In this document: positions 9,037-18,493 of the stretch, in pieces
How positions within the stretch are numbered: position 1 is the first letter of the stretch
Layout of the letters: every line of letters starts with the position of its first letter
NCBI GenBank assembly: GCA_023265455.1
Contig: JAHFTQ010000002.1
Location: 62,001-126,000, forward strand
From: Parachlamydiales bacterium
Lineage (GTDB): Bacteria > Chlamydiota > Chlamydiia > Chlamydiales > Rhabdochlamydiaceae
DNA: 64,000 nt
Direction: 5' to 3'
Position numbers and translations under genes: made by a program
Notes under the pieces: generated by a model
Database searches by the model: none
Told to the model about the DNA's origin: nothing
What the model saw: the letters and a program-made list of their open reading frames with translations, nothing else

Positions 9037-9100
9037 ACAAAAACAGCTCTTTACAATCTTACCCGCTTCCATTAGATATAAATTTACATTGGAGGCAACC

Positions 9101-9379
9101 ATGTACACTAAACGAATCGGAGGAGCCGTTGCATTTTTCCTCGGCATTCTTCTCATCATCATTAGTATCTATGGAACGCATCGGGTAGAAAATGCCGAAT
9201 CAAATATTCACAAAGGGATGGGCTTTTTCTCGGGGAACCCCTATGCCGCGCTTATAGGTGGAAGATTAGAAGGCGAAGCAGCTAAATACCGCGTGCCTTT
9301 GATGATCTGTTTCATCAGCGGAATAGTGCTCGTGGTTGCCGGAGCAGGCGTTTTACTGACTTCTCGCAGAAAAAAATGA
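9101..9379 (+). CDS. Small two-TM membrane protein (DUF3185-like)
   Basis: A 92-residue protein with hydrophobic helices at about residues 6-26 and 69-88 and a basic C-terminal tail RRKK. The ATG at 9101 is chosen because GGAGG lies five bases ahead; the reading frame is open upstream into foldback repeat B but without a start signal. The pattern, an N-terminal helix, a short Gly-containing loop and a second helix, resembles DUF3185 proteins, whose function is unknown. The glycosyltransferase gene follows 13 bases downstream. Confidence 0.65.
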   Translation: MYTKRIGGAVAFFLGILLIIISIYGTHRVENAESNIHKGMGFFSGNPYAALIGGRLEGEAAKYRVPLMICFISGIVLVVAGAGVLLTSRRKK

Positions 9380-9392
9380 TCACTTAAACCTT

Positions 9393-10274
9393 ATGGATCT
9401 GACCATCATTTCCGTGACTTATCAGTCATGCGAATATATTGATGCCTGTATTCTGTCGATTGTAGCCCACACGTTGAACTGCACCTATGAGCATCTCATT
9501 GTCGATAATGGATCGAACGATGGGACAGTCGAGCTCATTGAACGCAGCTATGCCCATTATGTGCGACTCATTAAGAACCCTGACAATCGAGGATTTGCAG
9601 CGGCCAATAATCAGGCTTTAAAAGAAGCTCAAGGCAGATACATTCTCTTTTTGAACCCCGATATGCAGCTTCAAGAAGGTTTTTTGGATGCGTTAATCAA
9701 AGGGATGGATGCAAAACCAGAGGTGGGCTTAACCAGCTGCAAACTCCTCAGTTTTCTAAATACTCCGATCGATCCGCTCCGCCCCTCCAAACTCCCCTCT
9801 CTTCTTCCCTATCTACCTGCACTGTTAAAATTAAGGCCTTTTTTTTGCTCGGTTCATCCCCAATTCTTTTATCCTGAATTTGATGACAATCTCGAGCAAG
9901 ATGTTGAGGTCGTCAGAGGCGCCTTTATGCTCGTGCGAAAAGAAGTTCTCCGCCAACTAGGATTTGCATTCGATCCTCGCTATTTTCTTCTTTTTGAAGA
10001 TATTGACCTCTGTAGAGAGGTTAAAAAATTGGGATACCGCATAGTCTATTCACCCCTAGTCACTTGCATTGATTATTTTGGGAGAAGCTTTCTTAAGCAG
10101 ACAAAGCCTTGGAAATACCTCCAAATGACCCGAAGTTTTAAAGTCTATGTGCGGAAATGGCACTCCCCGCTCCATCTCATCTGGCTCTATTTGGTTATCG
10201 CTTTGGGGTTTCTGCTCAGAATCCCCGAATGGGGATTAAAAAAATCATTTGCAGCTTTGCTCTTTTCTAAGTAA
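9393..10274 (+). CDS. Family 2 glycosyltransferase (rhamnosyltransferase-like)
   Basis: A 293-residue GT-A fold enzyme. The nucleotide-sugar-binding start TIISVTYQS, the segment DNGSNDGT (about residue 46), the DxD-equivalent LNPDMQL (about residue 85), and FEDIDLC near residue 205 (acceptor/catalytic acidic motif) are all present, as in WcaA/WbbL-like transferases. A hydrophobic stretch near the C-terminus (about 260-280) may dock it at the inner membrane. It probably transfers a sugar to lipooligosaccharide or another envelope glycan; donor and acceptor cannot be told from sequence. No other glycan genes adjoin it. Confidence 0.85.
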   Translation: MDLTIISVTYQSCEYIDACILSIVAHTLNCTYEHLIVDNGSNDGTVELIERSYAHYVRLIKNPDNRGFAAANNQALKEAQGRYILFLNPDMQLQEGFLDALIKGMDAKPEVGLTSCKLLSFLNTPIDPLRPSKLPSLLPYLPALLKLRPFFCSVHPQFFYPEFDDNLEQDVEVVRGAFMLVRKEVLRQLGFAFDPRYFLLFEDIDLCREVKKLGYRIVYSPLVTCIDYFGRSFLKQTKPWKYLQMTRSFKVYVRKWHSPLHLIWLYLVIALGFLLRIPEWGLKKSFAALLFSK

Positions 10275-10334
10275 TATTTTTAATTTTTGAATAACTTGCT
10301 TGAATGAGGTATAATGTTTCCTGAGGAATCCCCT

Positions 10335-11027
10335 ATGATCACAGATCATGTTAAAACTATTTTTTGCAATGGTGTTGCCAACACCTATGAAGATGCTCGC
10401 AGAGGCGCAAAAGCCATTGGTCAAATCATGGGCCGCCCTGTCGAATGTTTTTATAACAACGCACACCATGACCTGCTATTTGGAACAACAACTGCCCTGG
10501 CTGGAACGGGCCTAAGCCTTCTGGCTGCACACCCCCTTCCCTTGATGATCGTAGGATCAAGATCGCAGTCCCTGGTTGAACGAAGAAAAACTCAGTGCGC
10601 AGCTGCCATGGCCGAGAAAATCCGAACGGATTTGCAAAACCACCCTCTGAACCAAGTTGTGCTGGTTCTTCATAGTCAAGGAAGAGATATCGGAGATCTA
10701 GCTCTTCGGCGCTTAAGCCGACAAGAAAGACAGCGCATTAGCGTTGTCACTTTGGGAAGCAGCCCGATCGCCGAAAAAGCCGCCGCAAAAGTCACCAATC
10801 TGCAACAAAAGGGGGATCTCGTTCCTGCCTTCATGAAATTACGCGATAGCGCTATGCATCTCATAAACCTGAATTTTTTCCCGTCTAAAAGAGAGATCCA
10901 TTCAATCGAAGGCAATGGTCATTCCCTGGCAAGTTATTTAAGACATCCTCATGTCCAGCGCTGTCTGATGGATGAACATTCCCGCTCTGTTCAAAAAGTT
11001 GCTGAACAAGCCCAGATCAAGATTTGA
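10335..11027 (+). CDS. Serine-hydrolase-like protein, unknown
   Basis: A 230-residue protein. A start at 10335 is preferred over an in-frame ATG seven codons upstream because GAGGA lies seven bases ahead. The segment VVLVLHSQGRDIG (about residues 112-124) has the shape of a nucleophile elbow with Ser in HSQG, but the usual Gly two residues before the Ser is Leu. The stretches NGVANTYEDA and FYNNAHHD and a later Asp/His-containing region (GNGHSL) resemble chlamydial lipase-like proteins of unknown function (for example DUF687), by general likeness only. The 3' end overlaps the convergent gene by 11 bases. Confidence 0.55.
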   Translation: MITDHVKTIFCNGVANTYEDARRGAKAIGQIMGRPVECFYNNAHHDLLFGTTTALAGTGLSLLAAHPLPLMIVGSRSQSLVERRKTQCAAAMAEKIRTDLQNHPLNQVVLVLHSQGRDIGDLALRRLSRQERQRISVVTLGSSPIAEKAAAKVTNLQQKGDLVPAFMKLRDSAMHLINLNFFPSKREIHSIEGNGHSLASYLRHPHVQRCLMDEHSRSVQKVAEQAQIKI

Positions 11028-13011
11028 AGATCTTTTTTAGGAATTCCAAATAACCAATGTTAAGTCCTATAACAGGCTCTAGCTGCATAGCCATACGATA
11101 AAGTTCATCATTAAGACCAACAACAGTAGGCATCGTTGGGCTAGAAGAGCAAGCCTCAACATCATAGATGTCATTCACATATAATGAAGTCATGCTGCCC
11201 TTTTCATCCTCAATAATACATTTTTTGGCTTCTTCAAGAAATTTCCGAGCCTCATCATAAAAAATGGCAAAGGGCGCTGTAAGACTTTGCATCTTTTGAA
11301 GATTTTTTTCCAAATACCACTTATAAGAGTCAGGGCAAATTACACTATAAACAAGACAGCTATATTCTAGACAAACTTGTTTGTTTTTAAGTGGCTGGAA
11401 ACGGTATAGACCATTGCGTAACTCCCATTCCCGAGTTTTTTTGACCTGAGGATATAACTCATCAAATCCCGCTACAAGTTTTTGAAGCTCGGCCACTAAC
11501 TTCTCTGTACACTCTTTCTCCTGGTCGTTTGGCACAACTTGGCCCAATACGTAATGAGCAGCTCTGTACTCTACAAAAGCATGATATTTTTGAATACATG
11601 GGTTAACAGCTTTTACAGAAACAGCAAAACCCTTATATGTTTCGTTTAACTCTTGAAAAGATTCCTTATCCAAGGGAGAATCGCTTCCCCTAGTAAAAGA
11701 CCGCATCCAATCTCGTTTTTCCGTAGGAGTCTTTGGACTTTGATCTAAAAGATTTTGGACCCACTTAGAAAACTGATTTTTCCAAATCTGAAGGACTTCT
11801 GGATGAGATAAAACCCCCTTAATTTGCAACTCGAATGCTAGATCCTTGAGGAATTGTTCATACTTTTGTTGGTCACCCTTTTCAACTTTCATTTGTTTAG
11901 CACGCTCAAACCACTGATGATCTAACACACAATCAGACTCTTCGATCTTAATATTAGAGATCCCATCAGATGAGACTTTTTGTTGAAAATTGAAGCTCGT
12001 CCCTTGATCTCCGTTCAGATAAGCTAGTAACTTTTTAACGATTTCTTGAGTCTCTTCATAAAAAGCCTCTTTAGAACCCTTGAACAACTCTATTTTTTTA
12101 ATAATTTCGGCCCACTGTGCCCTAGCGCCTTGAGGCAAGGCGGCGATATAGGCAAGTTCACAATAGTGTTGATATGCACCTGAATCTAATCCTGCTTTCG
12201 CAATTTTCGTAGATTGAATTGCGGACCAGCACTCAGCCATTTTTGCTACCGTTTGTTTTCCTTGCAAATCTGCCACTGTATTGTGCCAGTTCTTAATATA
12301 TGTGCAGATCTGAATATACCCATTAAAATTCTCCAAAGGGTTAAGACATCTTAAATTTAAATCATTTATGTATTTTTCAAAGTGCTTTTCGATTTCGAAA
12401 AACATTTTCACAAACCCACTTTTCCCATCCTCTAATTGTCCAGGCAGTTTCTGAAGATCCTCCAACCAACGTTTAAGTTTGACCTTAAACAACGATTCTC
12501 CTTCAAGACGGTGAAGAACCTTTGAATCAGCAGCTTCACCGGCGAAATATTTTTTACGATTTTTCAAAAGGGTTTCAGCTTGTCCCCTAGTCTCATTTTC
12601 TGCTTCTGTGATGAACTTTCTAGCCTGTCTAGACCTAAGAAATGCAAAGCCCGTAAGAGATATGGACAAAAGAGCCAGGGGAATGTAAGGAACCCTTACA
12701 CGCTGTTGTAGAAAAAGCTTCGCCGCTCCCAAAATAGCGGTGCCTACAGTGGCTAAGAGAGCGGTATTTTTCATTGCCGCCTGCATGGCGCGGCTAACGA
12801 CTAAGCTAGCTCCATATCCTTGTAAGCAGCCATCGACCTGGTACCCTCCGTCGTATTGAATAACGCGCTTTGCATTAGGTCCGTTCTTGATGGCTGTCAC
12901 ACGAGCTAAATCTAAAAGGACTATTTCATGAATTTGAAAAAGGTGATTCGGCTTCCAGGAACTGGAATCACCGAAAACTAGAAAATTGAAATAATTGCTG
13001 AGGGTTACCAT
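11017..13011 (-). CDS. Large hypothetical protein with paired membrane helices
   Basis: A 664-residue protein with no recognised family. Residues about 83-101 and 108-126 are two closely spaced hydrophobic helices separated by a short basic linker; the remaining 500 residues are predicted soluble, mainly helical and rich in Lys, Glu and Gln. An N-terminal cytosolic part, a paired helix and a long tail is the layout of many chlamydial inclusion-membrane or type III-secreted proteins, which makes a host-facing role possible but unproven. AGGAG lies six bases before the ATG. The gene stands alone: downstream is the convergent hydrolase-like gene and upstream the translocase terminator. Confidence 0.6.
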   Translation of the reverse strand: MVTLSNYFNFLVFGDSSSWKPNHLFQIHEIVLLDLARVTAIKNGPNAKRVIQYDGGYQVDGCLQGYGASLVVSRAMQAAMKNTALLATVGTAILGAAKLFLQQRVRVPYIPLALLSISLTGFAFLRSRQARKFITEAENETRGQAETLLKNRKKYFAGEAADSKVLHRLEGESLFKVKLKRWLEDLQKLPGQLEDGKSGFVKMFFEIEKHFEKYINDLNLRCLNPLENFNGYIQICTYIKNWHNTVADLQGKQTVAKMAECWSAIQSTKIAKAGLDSGAYQHYCELAYIAALPQGARAQWAEIIKKIELFKGSKEAFYEETQEIVKKLLAYLNGDQGTSFNFQQKVSSDGISNIKIEESDCVLDHQWFERAKQMKVEKGDQQKYEQFLKDLAFELQIKGVLSHPEVLQIWKNQFSKWVQNLLDQSPKTPTEKRDWMRSFTRGSDSPLDKESFQELNETYKGFAVSVKAVNPCIQKYHAFVEYRAAHYVLGQVVPNDQEKECTEKLVAELQKLVAGFDELYPQVKKTREWELRNGLYRFQPLKNKQVCLEYSCLVYSVICPDSYKWYLEKNLQKMQSLTAPFAIFYDEARKFLEEAKKCIIEDEKGSMTSLYVNDIYDVEACSSSPTMPTVVGLNDELYRMAMQLEPVIGLNIGYLEFLKKIFKS

Positions 13012-13060
13012 GGCTTACTCCTATGAAGGAGCCAGTCTATACTCAAATTTATTAAAAAAA

Positions 13061-13092
13061 AAGCCCCTTCCTGAAGGTTCAGGAAGGGGCTT
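13061..13092 (-). terminator. Rho-independent terminator of the translocase gene
   Basis: A perfect 15-base stem AAGCCCCTTCCTGAA with a two-base loop lies 24 bases after the translocase stop and is followed, in the minus-strand direction, by a run of T residues. Confidence 0.92.
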
Positions 13093-13115
13093 CATGAAGA
13101 CCTTTTACAGTCTGA

Positions 13116-14681
13116 TTACTGCTTAACCAAAACAGGCTCTGCAGCAGGAGCTGCAGCTTTGGCTTGCCCTTCTTTCTCTTGAGTCTTCTGGTTATAGAGC
13201 TTACCCAATTGACGGGCGCCCCAAATCCAAGCAAAGATGACGAGGAAAAGAATTCCAGCAACATACGGCGTGATCATGGAGATTGATCCAAAGAACAGGA
13301 TCAAGCCTTGATTAATCAAAGCTCCGCCCGATTTACCGAGGCGAGCTCCGACCACGTCAATGGCCGCTTTTCCTTTCACTTTTGACTCTTGATCAAGAGG
13401 AACGTAGGCCATCTCTTTGGTAGGATCAAAGAGGGAGTACTTCGTCGACTTGGTCATGATGTTCTGGGCTTGACCAAAGAGCACGGCTAACATGAGGGGA
13501 GAAGTCCCGAACATGGCAATAAACCCTACTAAAGAGTCTTTGAAAATGATGAAGGAGAAGAACCCTACACCAGTCACTAAAAGGACGATCGGAGTGATCT
13601 GCGCTGCAGCGGACCAACCAAAGCGACGGATGACGTTGCTGCTCACAAAAAGCATCATCAGAATCGTCACAGCACCCGTTAAAGTCGAGAACTCTCCCAT
13701 GAAGGCGCTATATTCATTAGCGTTGCTTTGGAAAAGAATCTTGAGCTGGTTTTTCCAGGTCACTTCAACGAGGTTAAGAGCGATCCCGTAAGAGACCACT
13801 AGAAGAGCCACAAGTCCAATGTATTTGGAACGCGCCAAATACTTAAAGCTTTCTGACAGGGACATTTTGGGTTTTTCTTTCTTCGCTTTTTGTTGCTCGG
13901 AAGTGTCATAGAAACGGGTGTCTGTCAAGACGTTTTTATTAATCCACCAGTAGATTCCCATGATGATTAAAGCAGAGAGAATGACCATACCCACGAGGTA
14001 ATTCAGAGAAGTCCCGAAGGCATCAACACCCGGAGCCGCTTTGCTCTGAACACGGGAGAAATACATAATAAGGGGTCCAGCAACGAGCATCGCAAAGTTT
14101 GCGCCAAGCCCAAATACTCCATAGAATCGTTTCGATTCAGAAACACGCGTTGTATCGTTGGCAAATCCCCAAAATAACAGAGATAGGGCAACGCTACCCC
14201 ACAACTCGGACATGATATAAAACAGAGACAAGGTCCAGTTGCGCAAGATCGCAATCAAACCGCCAAATCCTTGTGGCAGAATCGATTGAAGATGATCAGC
14301 AAAGACTGTCGGATGGAGCACTTCCTTATTCGGATAAAGGATTAACGCGAAAAGAGCGAAAAATCCCATGAAAATGGAGATCATCGTGTAAAAGAGTTTC
14401 GGCTTACTGAAGACATTACTGAGTTTTGAATAAAGCAGCATAAAGAGAATAGCAAACGGAAGCACTCCCCACAATTTCAAGAAAGGAATTGCCTCAGCCC
14501 CTGAACCGGGCGCCGTTACAATCAGAGTATCTTTTGTATCTCTTAAAACGGTGTAATTGAAATTAATGAAGAAGAACAAAAGTGCCATAGGAATAAATTT
14601 TTTCAATTCCCAGGTGTGGATCGGCCAAAAAAATGACCTCCATTTCCCAAATTTGGGCGTACTTGCAGTTGCTGTTGACAT
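13116..14681 (-). CDS. ATP/ADP (nucleotide) translocase, NTT/Tlc family
   Basis: A 521-residue inner-membrane nucleotide transporter of the Tlc family used by chlamydiae, rickettsiae and plant plastids, generally to exchange host ATP for ADP. About eleven or twelve hydrophobic helices span residues 30-495. The N-terminal FPMALLFF-like helix, NYTVLRDTKDTL (about residues 41-52) and the later FDPTKEMAYVPLD segment are family hallmarks. The C-terminus is a charged, Ala-rich tail. AAAGGA precedes the start and a strong terminator follows. Chlamydiae often have several NTT paralogues with different substrates; the position next to the ytg genes matches C. trachomatis npt1 (CT065), an ATP/ADP exchanger, which makes that function the best guess. 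Confidence 0.93.
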   Translation of the reverse strand: MSTATASTPKFGKWRSFFWPIHTWELKKFIPMALLFFFINFNYTVLRDTKDTLIVTAPGSGAEAIPFLKLWGVLPFAILFMLLYSKLSNVFSKPKLFYTMISIFMGFFALFALILYPNKEVLHPTVFADHLQSILPQGFGGLIAILRNWTLSLFYIMSELWGSVALSLLFWGFANDTTRVSESKRFYGVFGLGANFAMLVAGPLIMYFSRVQSKAAPGVDAFGTSLNYLVGMVILSALIIMGIYWWINKNVLTDTRFYDTSEQQKAKKEKPKMSLSESFKYLARSKYIGLVALLVVSYGIALNLVEVTWKNQLKILFQSNANEYSAFMGEFSTLTGAVTILMMLFVSSNVIRRFGWSAAAQITPIVLLVTGVGFFSFIIFKDSLVGFIAMFGTSPLMLAVLFGQAQNIMTKSTKYSLFDPTKEMAYVPLDQESKVKGKAAIDVVGARLGKSGGALINQGLILFFGSISMITPYVAGILFLVIFAWIWGARQLGKLYNQKTQEKEGQAKAAAPAAEPVLVKQ

Positions 14682-14796
14682 TGGTATTTTCCTTTACTGT
14701 TATATTTCTCTTGAAGAGAGGTTACTCAAATAAGAGCGGTAGTATAACAGATTGCCTTGAATTTTCAAGAGGTAAAATTTAATTTTGACGAAAAAA

Positions 14797-14821
14797 AGCC
14801 GCCTAAAAAATTTAGGCGGCT
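14797..14821 (-). terminator. Terminator of the CT066-like gene
   Basis: The stem AGCCGCCTAAA / TTTAGGCGGCT lies about 20 bases after the stop of the gene at 14842-15342. A/T runs flank it on both sides, so it may act in both directions. Confidence 0.85.
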
Positions 14822-14841
14822 AAAAAAATAACTTAATTGAC

Positions 14842-15342
14842 TTAGCTATTCTGGATCATTTGTTGAGCGTTAACAGCTTCTGAAAAAGCATTCCAAAGCT
14901 CAGTCTCAACCCGGTTGTGCCGAATCGAAGCAATCAGCTCTCGTTTGCATTTTTCTAAAGGAAGCTGGGGGCTAAGAAGAGACACCATCTCTTTATTGCC
15001 TGTTTGACGGGCCATTCCTAGGAGCTGCTCGAGCTGAATTCGAGTAAATGTCACAGCACTGCGGCGTTTGCGAGATCCTCTTGCAGCGCGAGGTTTTGGA
15101 GCAACCATACTGGGGTGGTTCGAATTGATAATAGATTCTTCAATGAGGGCTCCGAGTTCTTGGGGTTGCTTGGTTTTTTTCTTTTTCCAAGTGAAATGGT
15201 GCATATAGCCGCCACCTGGCATTGAAATATACCGGCAAAGGTCGCTTTCTCGTTTTGCACCGACTTTTTTAATTGCACGTGCAATCACATCTTCAATTTC
15301 TCTTAAGTTCTTCGTTTTAGGTTCTACAGCTTCGTGGCTCAT
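14842..15342 (-). CDS. Basic hypothetical protein at the CT066 position
   Basis: A 166-residue, Lys/Arg-rich protein without membrane segments. The N-terminal half contains CRYISMPGGGYMHHFTW followed by a Lys run; the middle is basic (PRAARGSRKRR); the C-terminus is helical. No family is recognised. It lies between the ATP/ADP translocase and ytgA, the place of CT066 in C. trachomatis, so orthology by position is likely. AAGGAG precedes the start and a terminator follows, so it forms its own transcription unit. The composition would suit nucleic-acid binding or secretion; neither is shown. Confidence 0.65.
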   Translation of the reverse strand: MSHEAVEPKTKNLREIEDVIARAIKKVGAKRESDLCRYISMPGGGYMHHFTWKKKKTKQPQELGALIEESIINSNHPSMVAPKPRAARGSRKRRSAVTFTRIQLEQLLGMARQTGNKEMVSLLSPQLPLEKCKRELIASIRHNRVETELWNAFSEAVNAQQMIQNS

Positions 15343-15508
15343 CTCATTACTCCTTATAAAATACAGTTTTTCTTTACTTTTGTGGGAGTTTATAAAAAGG
15401 ATAATATTTTTGCAAGATCGACTTTTAAATTAATTGCATTTATACAGCAAGGGTGCCCCCTGGCTGTGAGGTTTCAGTATATATTATTTTCAATATGGGT
15501 TACAATAG

Positions 15509-16453
15509 ATGCTTATGAAGAAGTACGTTATTTGTTTCTTATTATGCTGTCTTTGCGGATGTCAAAATCCCCCTTCAAATTTCGAACAATGGATGAAGCC
15601 GAATGGTCAGCTTAAGGTCGTATCGACAACGGCTATCATCGATGACCTTGTCGCTCAAATTGGGGGCGAAAAGATTGATCATTTAGCGCTCATCCAAGGG
15701 GCGATGGATCCTCACAGCTATGAGTTGGTCAAAGGAGACGATGAGAAGCTTTTATTCGCAGGCATTATTTTTTACAATGGGTTGGGTCTTGAGCATGGCG
15801 CTAGCTTATGCTACCAACTCAAAAAACATCCTAAGGCAGTCGCTTTAGGGGAAACCATCTGGGAGCAAAATCCTTCGGCTATTCTCATCGAGCGCGGACA
15901 AGTTGACCCCCACATCTGGCTCGATGTCTCACTTTGGGCCCTGGCCATCGATCCCATTACTCAAGCCTTAGGCGAGAGCGATCCTGAGAATCGAGAATAT
16001 TATCAGGAACGGGCCAAAGAAGTTAAAGACCGACTCTTCGCCCTCGATGCTTCGATAGCCAAAAAATTGAGGGGTATCCCTCAAGAAAAAAGACATCTTG
16101 TCACCAGCCATGACGCTTTTAATTACTTTGCTAGAAGGTACCTGGGCGAAGGAGATCTTTCTTGGAAAACTCGATTCTGTGCTCCTGAAGGGCTGGCTCC
16201 CGATGGGCAGCTGAGTTACCATGATATTCAAATGGTTGTTGATTATCTCGATAAACACGGGGTCGAAGTGATGTTTTCAGAAGCGAATGTCAGTCGAGAT
16301 TCTTTGAAAAAAATCTTCTCTGTCTGCACTGAAAAAAAGAGAAAAGTCAAAATTGCAAAGACACCTCTTTACTCGGATACCCTTGGAGATTCAACTTACC
16401 AAGAGATGATGGAACATAACGCTAACACACTGTATACGGCATGGATAAACTAA
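15509..16453 (+). CDS. ytgA: Metal ABC transporter substrate-binding lipoprotein YtgA
   Basis: A 314-residue solute-binding protein of the cluster A-I (ZnuA/MntC/SitA) family. The signal peptide ends in a lipobox LCGC (Cys about residue 18), which predicts a lipid anchor on the periplasmic side. The metal ligands expected for the family are visible: His in AMDPHSYEL, His in VDPHIWLDV, His in VTSHDAFNY and an acidic residue in FSEANVS. In C. trachomatis YtgA binds iron or manganese; the preferred metal here is not known. Two in-frame ATGs (15509 and 15515) are both plausible starts. Its end overlaps ytgB by 13 bases, the start of a four-gene operon. Confidence 0.92.
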   Translation: MLMKKYVICFLLCCLCGCQNPPSNFEQWMKPNGQLKVVSTTAIIDDLVAQIGGEKIDHLALIQGAMDPHSYELVKGDDEKLLFAGIIFYNGLGLEHGASLCYQLKKHPKAVALGETIWEQNPSAILIERGQVDPHIWLDVSLWALAIDPITQALGESDPENREYYQERAKEVKDRLFALDASIAKKLRGIPQEKRHLVTSHDAFNYFARRYLGEGDLSWKTRFCAPEGLAPDGQLSYHDIQMVVDYLDKHGVEVMFSEANVSRDSLKKIFSVCTEKKRKVKIAKTPLYSDTLGDSTYQEMMEHNANTLYTAWIN

Positions 16454-17214
16454 ACTCAATCGAGGTTCAGCAGCTCACTGTTAATTATGAAAAAACCTCG
16501 GTTCTTTGGGATATCAATTTCTCGATTCCAGAAAATAAAATCGTAGGAATTTTAGGGCCGAACGGTGCGGGGAAAAGCACCCTCTTGAAAGCTCTACTAG
16601 GACTCGTCCGTCCCCTCAGTGGTCAGGTGACCTTTTTTGGAAAGCCACTTTGCAAGCTGCGCCACAAAGTAGGATATGTTCCTCAACGCTCATCCGTCGA
16701 TTGGGATTTCCCTATCACTGCATTCGACTTGGTGATGATGGGGCGCTACGGAAAAATGGGACTGCTGAAGTGGGCATCGAAAGAAGATCGGCAGGCCACC
16801 AGGCAAGCGCTCGATCAAGTCGAAATGCTCCCCTTTGCTCATCGGCAAATCGGACAACTCTCTGGTGGGCAACAACAAAGACTCTTCATTGCAAGAGCGC
16901 TGGTCCAAGATGCAGACATCTACCTATTAGACGAACCTTTTGCCGGTGTTGATGTCACAACTGAAAAAGCTCTCGTGCTCCTCTTTGCAGAGATGAAGAA
17001 AAAAGGAAAAACTCTACTCATCGTGCATCATGATCTAGCCACTGCTGATCAGTATTTCGATTGGATGATCTTGCTCAACACTTGTCTCATTGCCACAGGA
17101 CCCACAGAGGAGATCTTCAATGCTCAGAACATCTCGAGAACCTATGGTAGGAGCAGTGTTTTACTAGATGAGGCCGCTATTAAGGCAAAAAACAAATTCT
17201 CTGGCCTCCTATGA
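16441..17214 (+). CDS. ytgB: Metal ABC transporter ATPase YtgB
   Basis: A 257-residue ABC ATPase that powers the Ytg importer. Walker A GPNGAGKST (about residue 41), the Q-loop PQRSSVDWDFP, signature LSGGQQQR (about residue 140), Walker B YLLDEPFAGVD and the switch His in IVHHDLA are intact. It overlaps ytgA upstream and is followed by ytgC after 7 bases. Confidence 0.95.
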   Translation: MDKLNSIEVQQLTVNYEKTSVLWDINFSIPENKIVGILGPNGAGKSTLLKALLGLVRPLSGQVTFFGKPLCKLRHKVGYVPQRSSVDWDFPITAFDLVMMGRYGKMGLLKWASKEDRQATRQALDQVEMLPFAHRQIGQLSGGQQQRLFIARALVQDADIYLLDEPFAGVDVTTEKALVLLFAEMKKKGKTLLIVHHDLATADQYFDWMILLNTCLIATGPTEEIFNAQNISRTYGRSSVLLDEAAIKAKNKFSGLL

Positions 17215-17221
17215 GAGATTT

Positions 17222-18493
17222 ATGATTCCTGTTTTAGATTTTTTTACCGACCCCGTCTTGCGACCTTCAGCCATTGGCAGCATGCTCATGTGCTTGTCTT
17301 CTGCTTTAGTCGGCGTGATTGTCTTTTTGCGAAAACGATCTTTAATTGGAGAGACGCTTTCCCATGCGACCTTTCCAGGGGTTGTTCTGGGAGTAGCCGT
17401 TGCGGCTTTTTTATTTCCATTCTCCGATGAAGGCTCTGCTCTAGCCATTTTAGTCGGAGCATTTCTCTTTGCCTATCTAGGCCTCAAGACTGTGAATGTC
17501 TTAGAAAACCGTCTTCATGTCAAAAGCGACAGCGCGCTTTGTTTTGTCCTAGCCTCATTTTTTGGAGTGGGCATCCTTTTGGCGTCTCGCCTGCAGCAGA
17601 CTCACCCTCTCTGGTATAAGCAAGCCCTAGCGTTTCTCTATGGACAAACCGCAACCATGACGAATATGCATGTCATGATCTATACGATTTTTGGACTTTT
17701 GATCTTAGGATTCATCGTGGTTTTTTATCGCTATCTCGAAGCGATTAATTTTGATTCAGCCTTCGCTGACACCCTGGGGATTCGGTCAAAGCGGTTGGAT
17801 GATACGATGTTTCTACTCATCGTGCTCGCCATCGTTGTCGGAATCCGCAGCGTTGGAGTCGTCTTAATGGCTGGGATGCTGATCTGTCCAGCGATTGCTG
17901 CGCGGCCCCTTTCGCGCAATCTTGTCCATCATTTCATTTTTGCAGGAGCTATCGGAATCGCAAGCGGATTTTTAGGCAATTACCTTTCCATCTTGATCCC
18001 AGGGCAATCTTATTCCCTACCAACAGGACCGATGATTTTACTCTCATCTGCAGCCATCTGCCTCTTGAGCCTTCTTTTTGCACCCAATAATGGTCTTATC
18101 ATACGCTATTTACGCATCCGAAAATTTCGTTTTCAGTGTACTTTAGAAAACGCACTTAAATCGCTTTGGAAAGGACAAAAAAAAGACAAGCCTTTCCCCA
18201 AGTTAATCCACCTCCAGCTCAAGAGAAAAAACTGGATTGACCAAGAAGGCAAACTCACCTCCGCAGGAAAAGCCATGGCTGAAAAGATCATCCGGCTTCA
18301 TCGTCTGTGGGAGGTCTATCTAGTCGATTATTTAGGGCAAAAAGCTGATAAGGTCCACAAAACAGCAGAAGAGCTCGAGCATCTCATGTCCCCCGATTTG
18401 GAAAGAGAGCTCACCGATTTACTTAACAACCCCAAGCTCGATCCCCATCACCAACCTATTCCACCCGGTCCACCTGGGAGGGATGCGCTATGA
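17222..18493 (+). CDS. ytgC: YtgC permease fused to DtxR-like metal repressor (YtgCR)
   Basis: A 424-residue fusion. Residues about 1-290 are an ABC-3 permease with about eight hydrophobic helices, including ETLSHATFPG near residue 42. Residues about 300-424 resemble a DtxR/MntR repressor: TSAGKAMAEKI, then RLHRLWEVYLVDYLG, then AEELEHLMS and DPHHQPIP, carrying His and Glu residues typical of the metal sites. In C. trachomatis the equivalent protein is cleaved to release YtgR, an iron-dependent repressor of its own operon; the same is inferred here. The start at 17222 is chosen over an in-frame ATG at 17168 that lies within ytgB, because GAGAG precedes it. Confidence 0.92.
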   Translation: MIPVLDFFTDPVLRPSAIGSMLMCLSSALVGVIVFLRKRSLIGETLSHATFPGVVLGVAVAAFLFPFSDEGSALAILVGAFLFAYLGLKTVNVLENRLHVKSDSALCFVLASFFGVGILLASRLQQTHPLWYKQALAFLYGQTATMTNMHVMIYTIFGLLILGFIVVFYRYLEAINFDSAFADTLGIRSKRLDDTMFLLIVLAIVVGIRSVGVVLMAGMLICPAIAARPLSRNLVHHFIFAGAIGIASGFLGNYLSILIPGQSYSLPTGPMILLSSAAICLLSLLFAPNNGLIIRYLRIRKFRFQCTLENALKSLWKGQKKDKPFPKLIHLQLKRKNWIDQEGKLTSAGKAMAEKIIRLHRLWEVYLVDYLGQKADKVHKTAEELEHLMSPDLERELTDLLNNPKLDPHHQPIPPGPPGRDAL

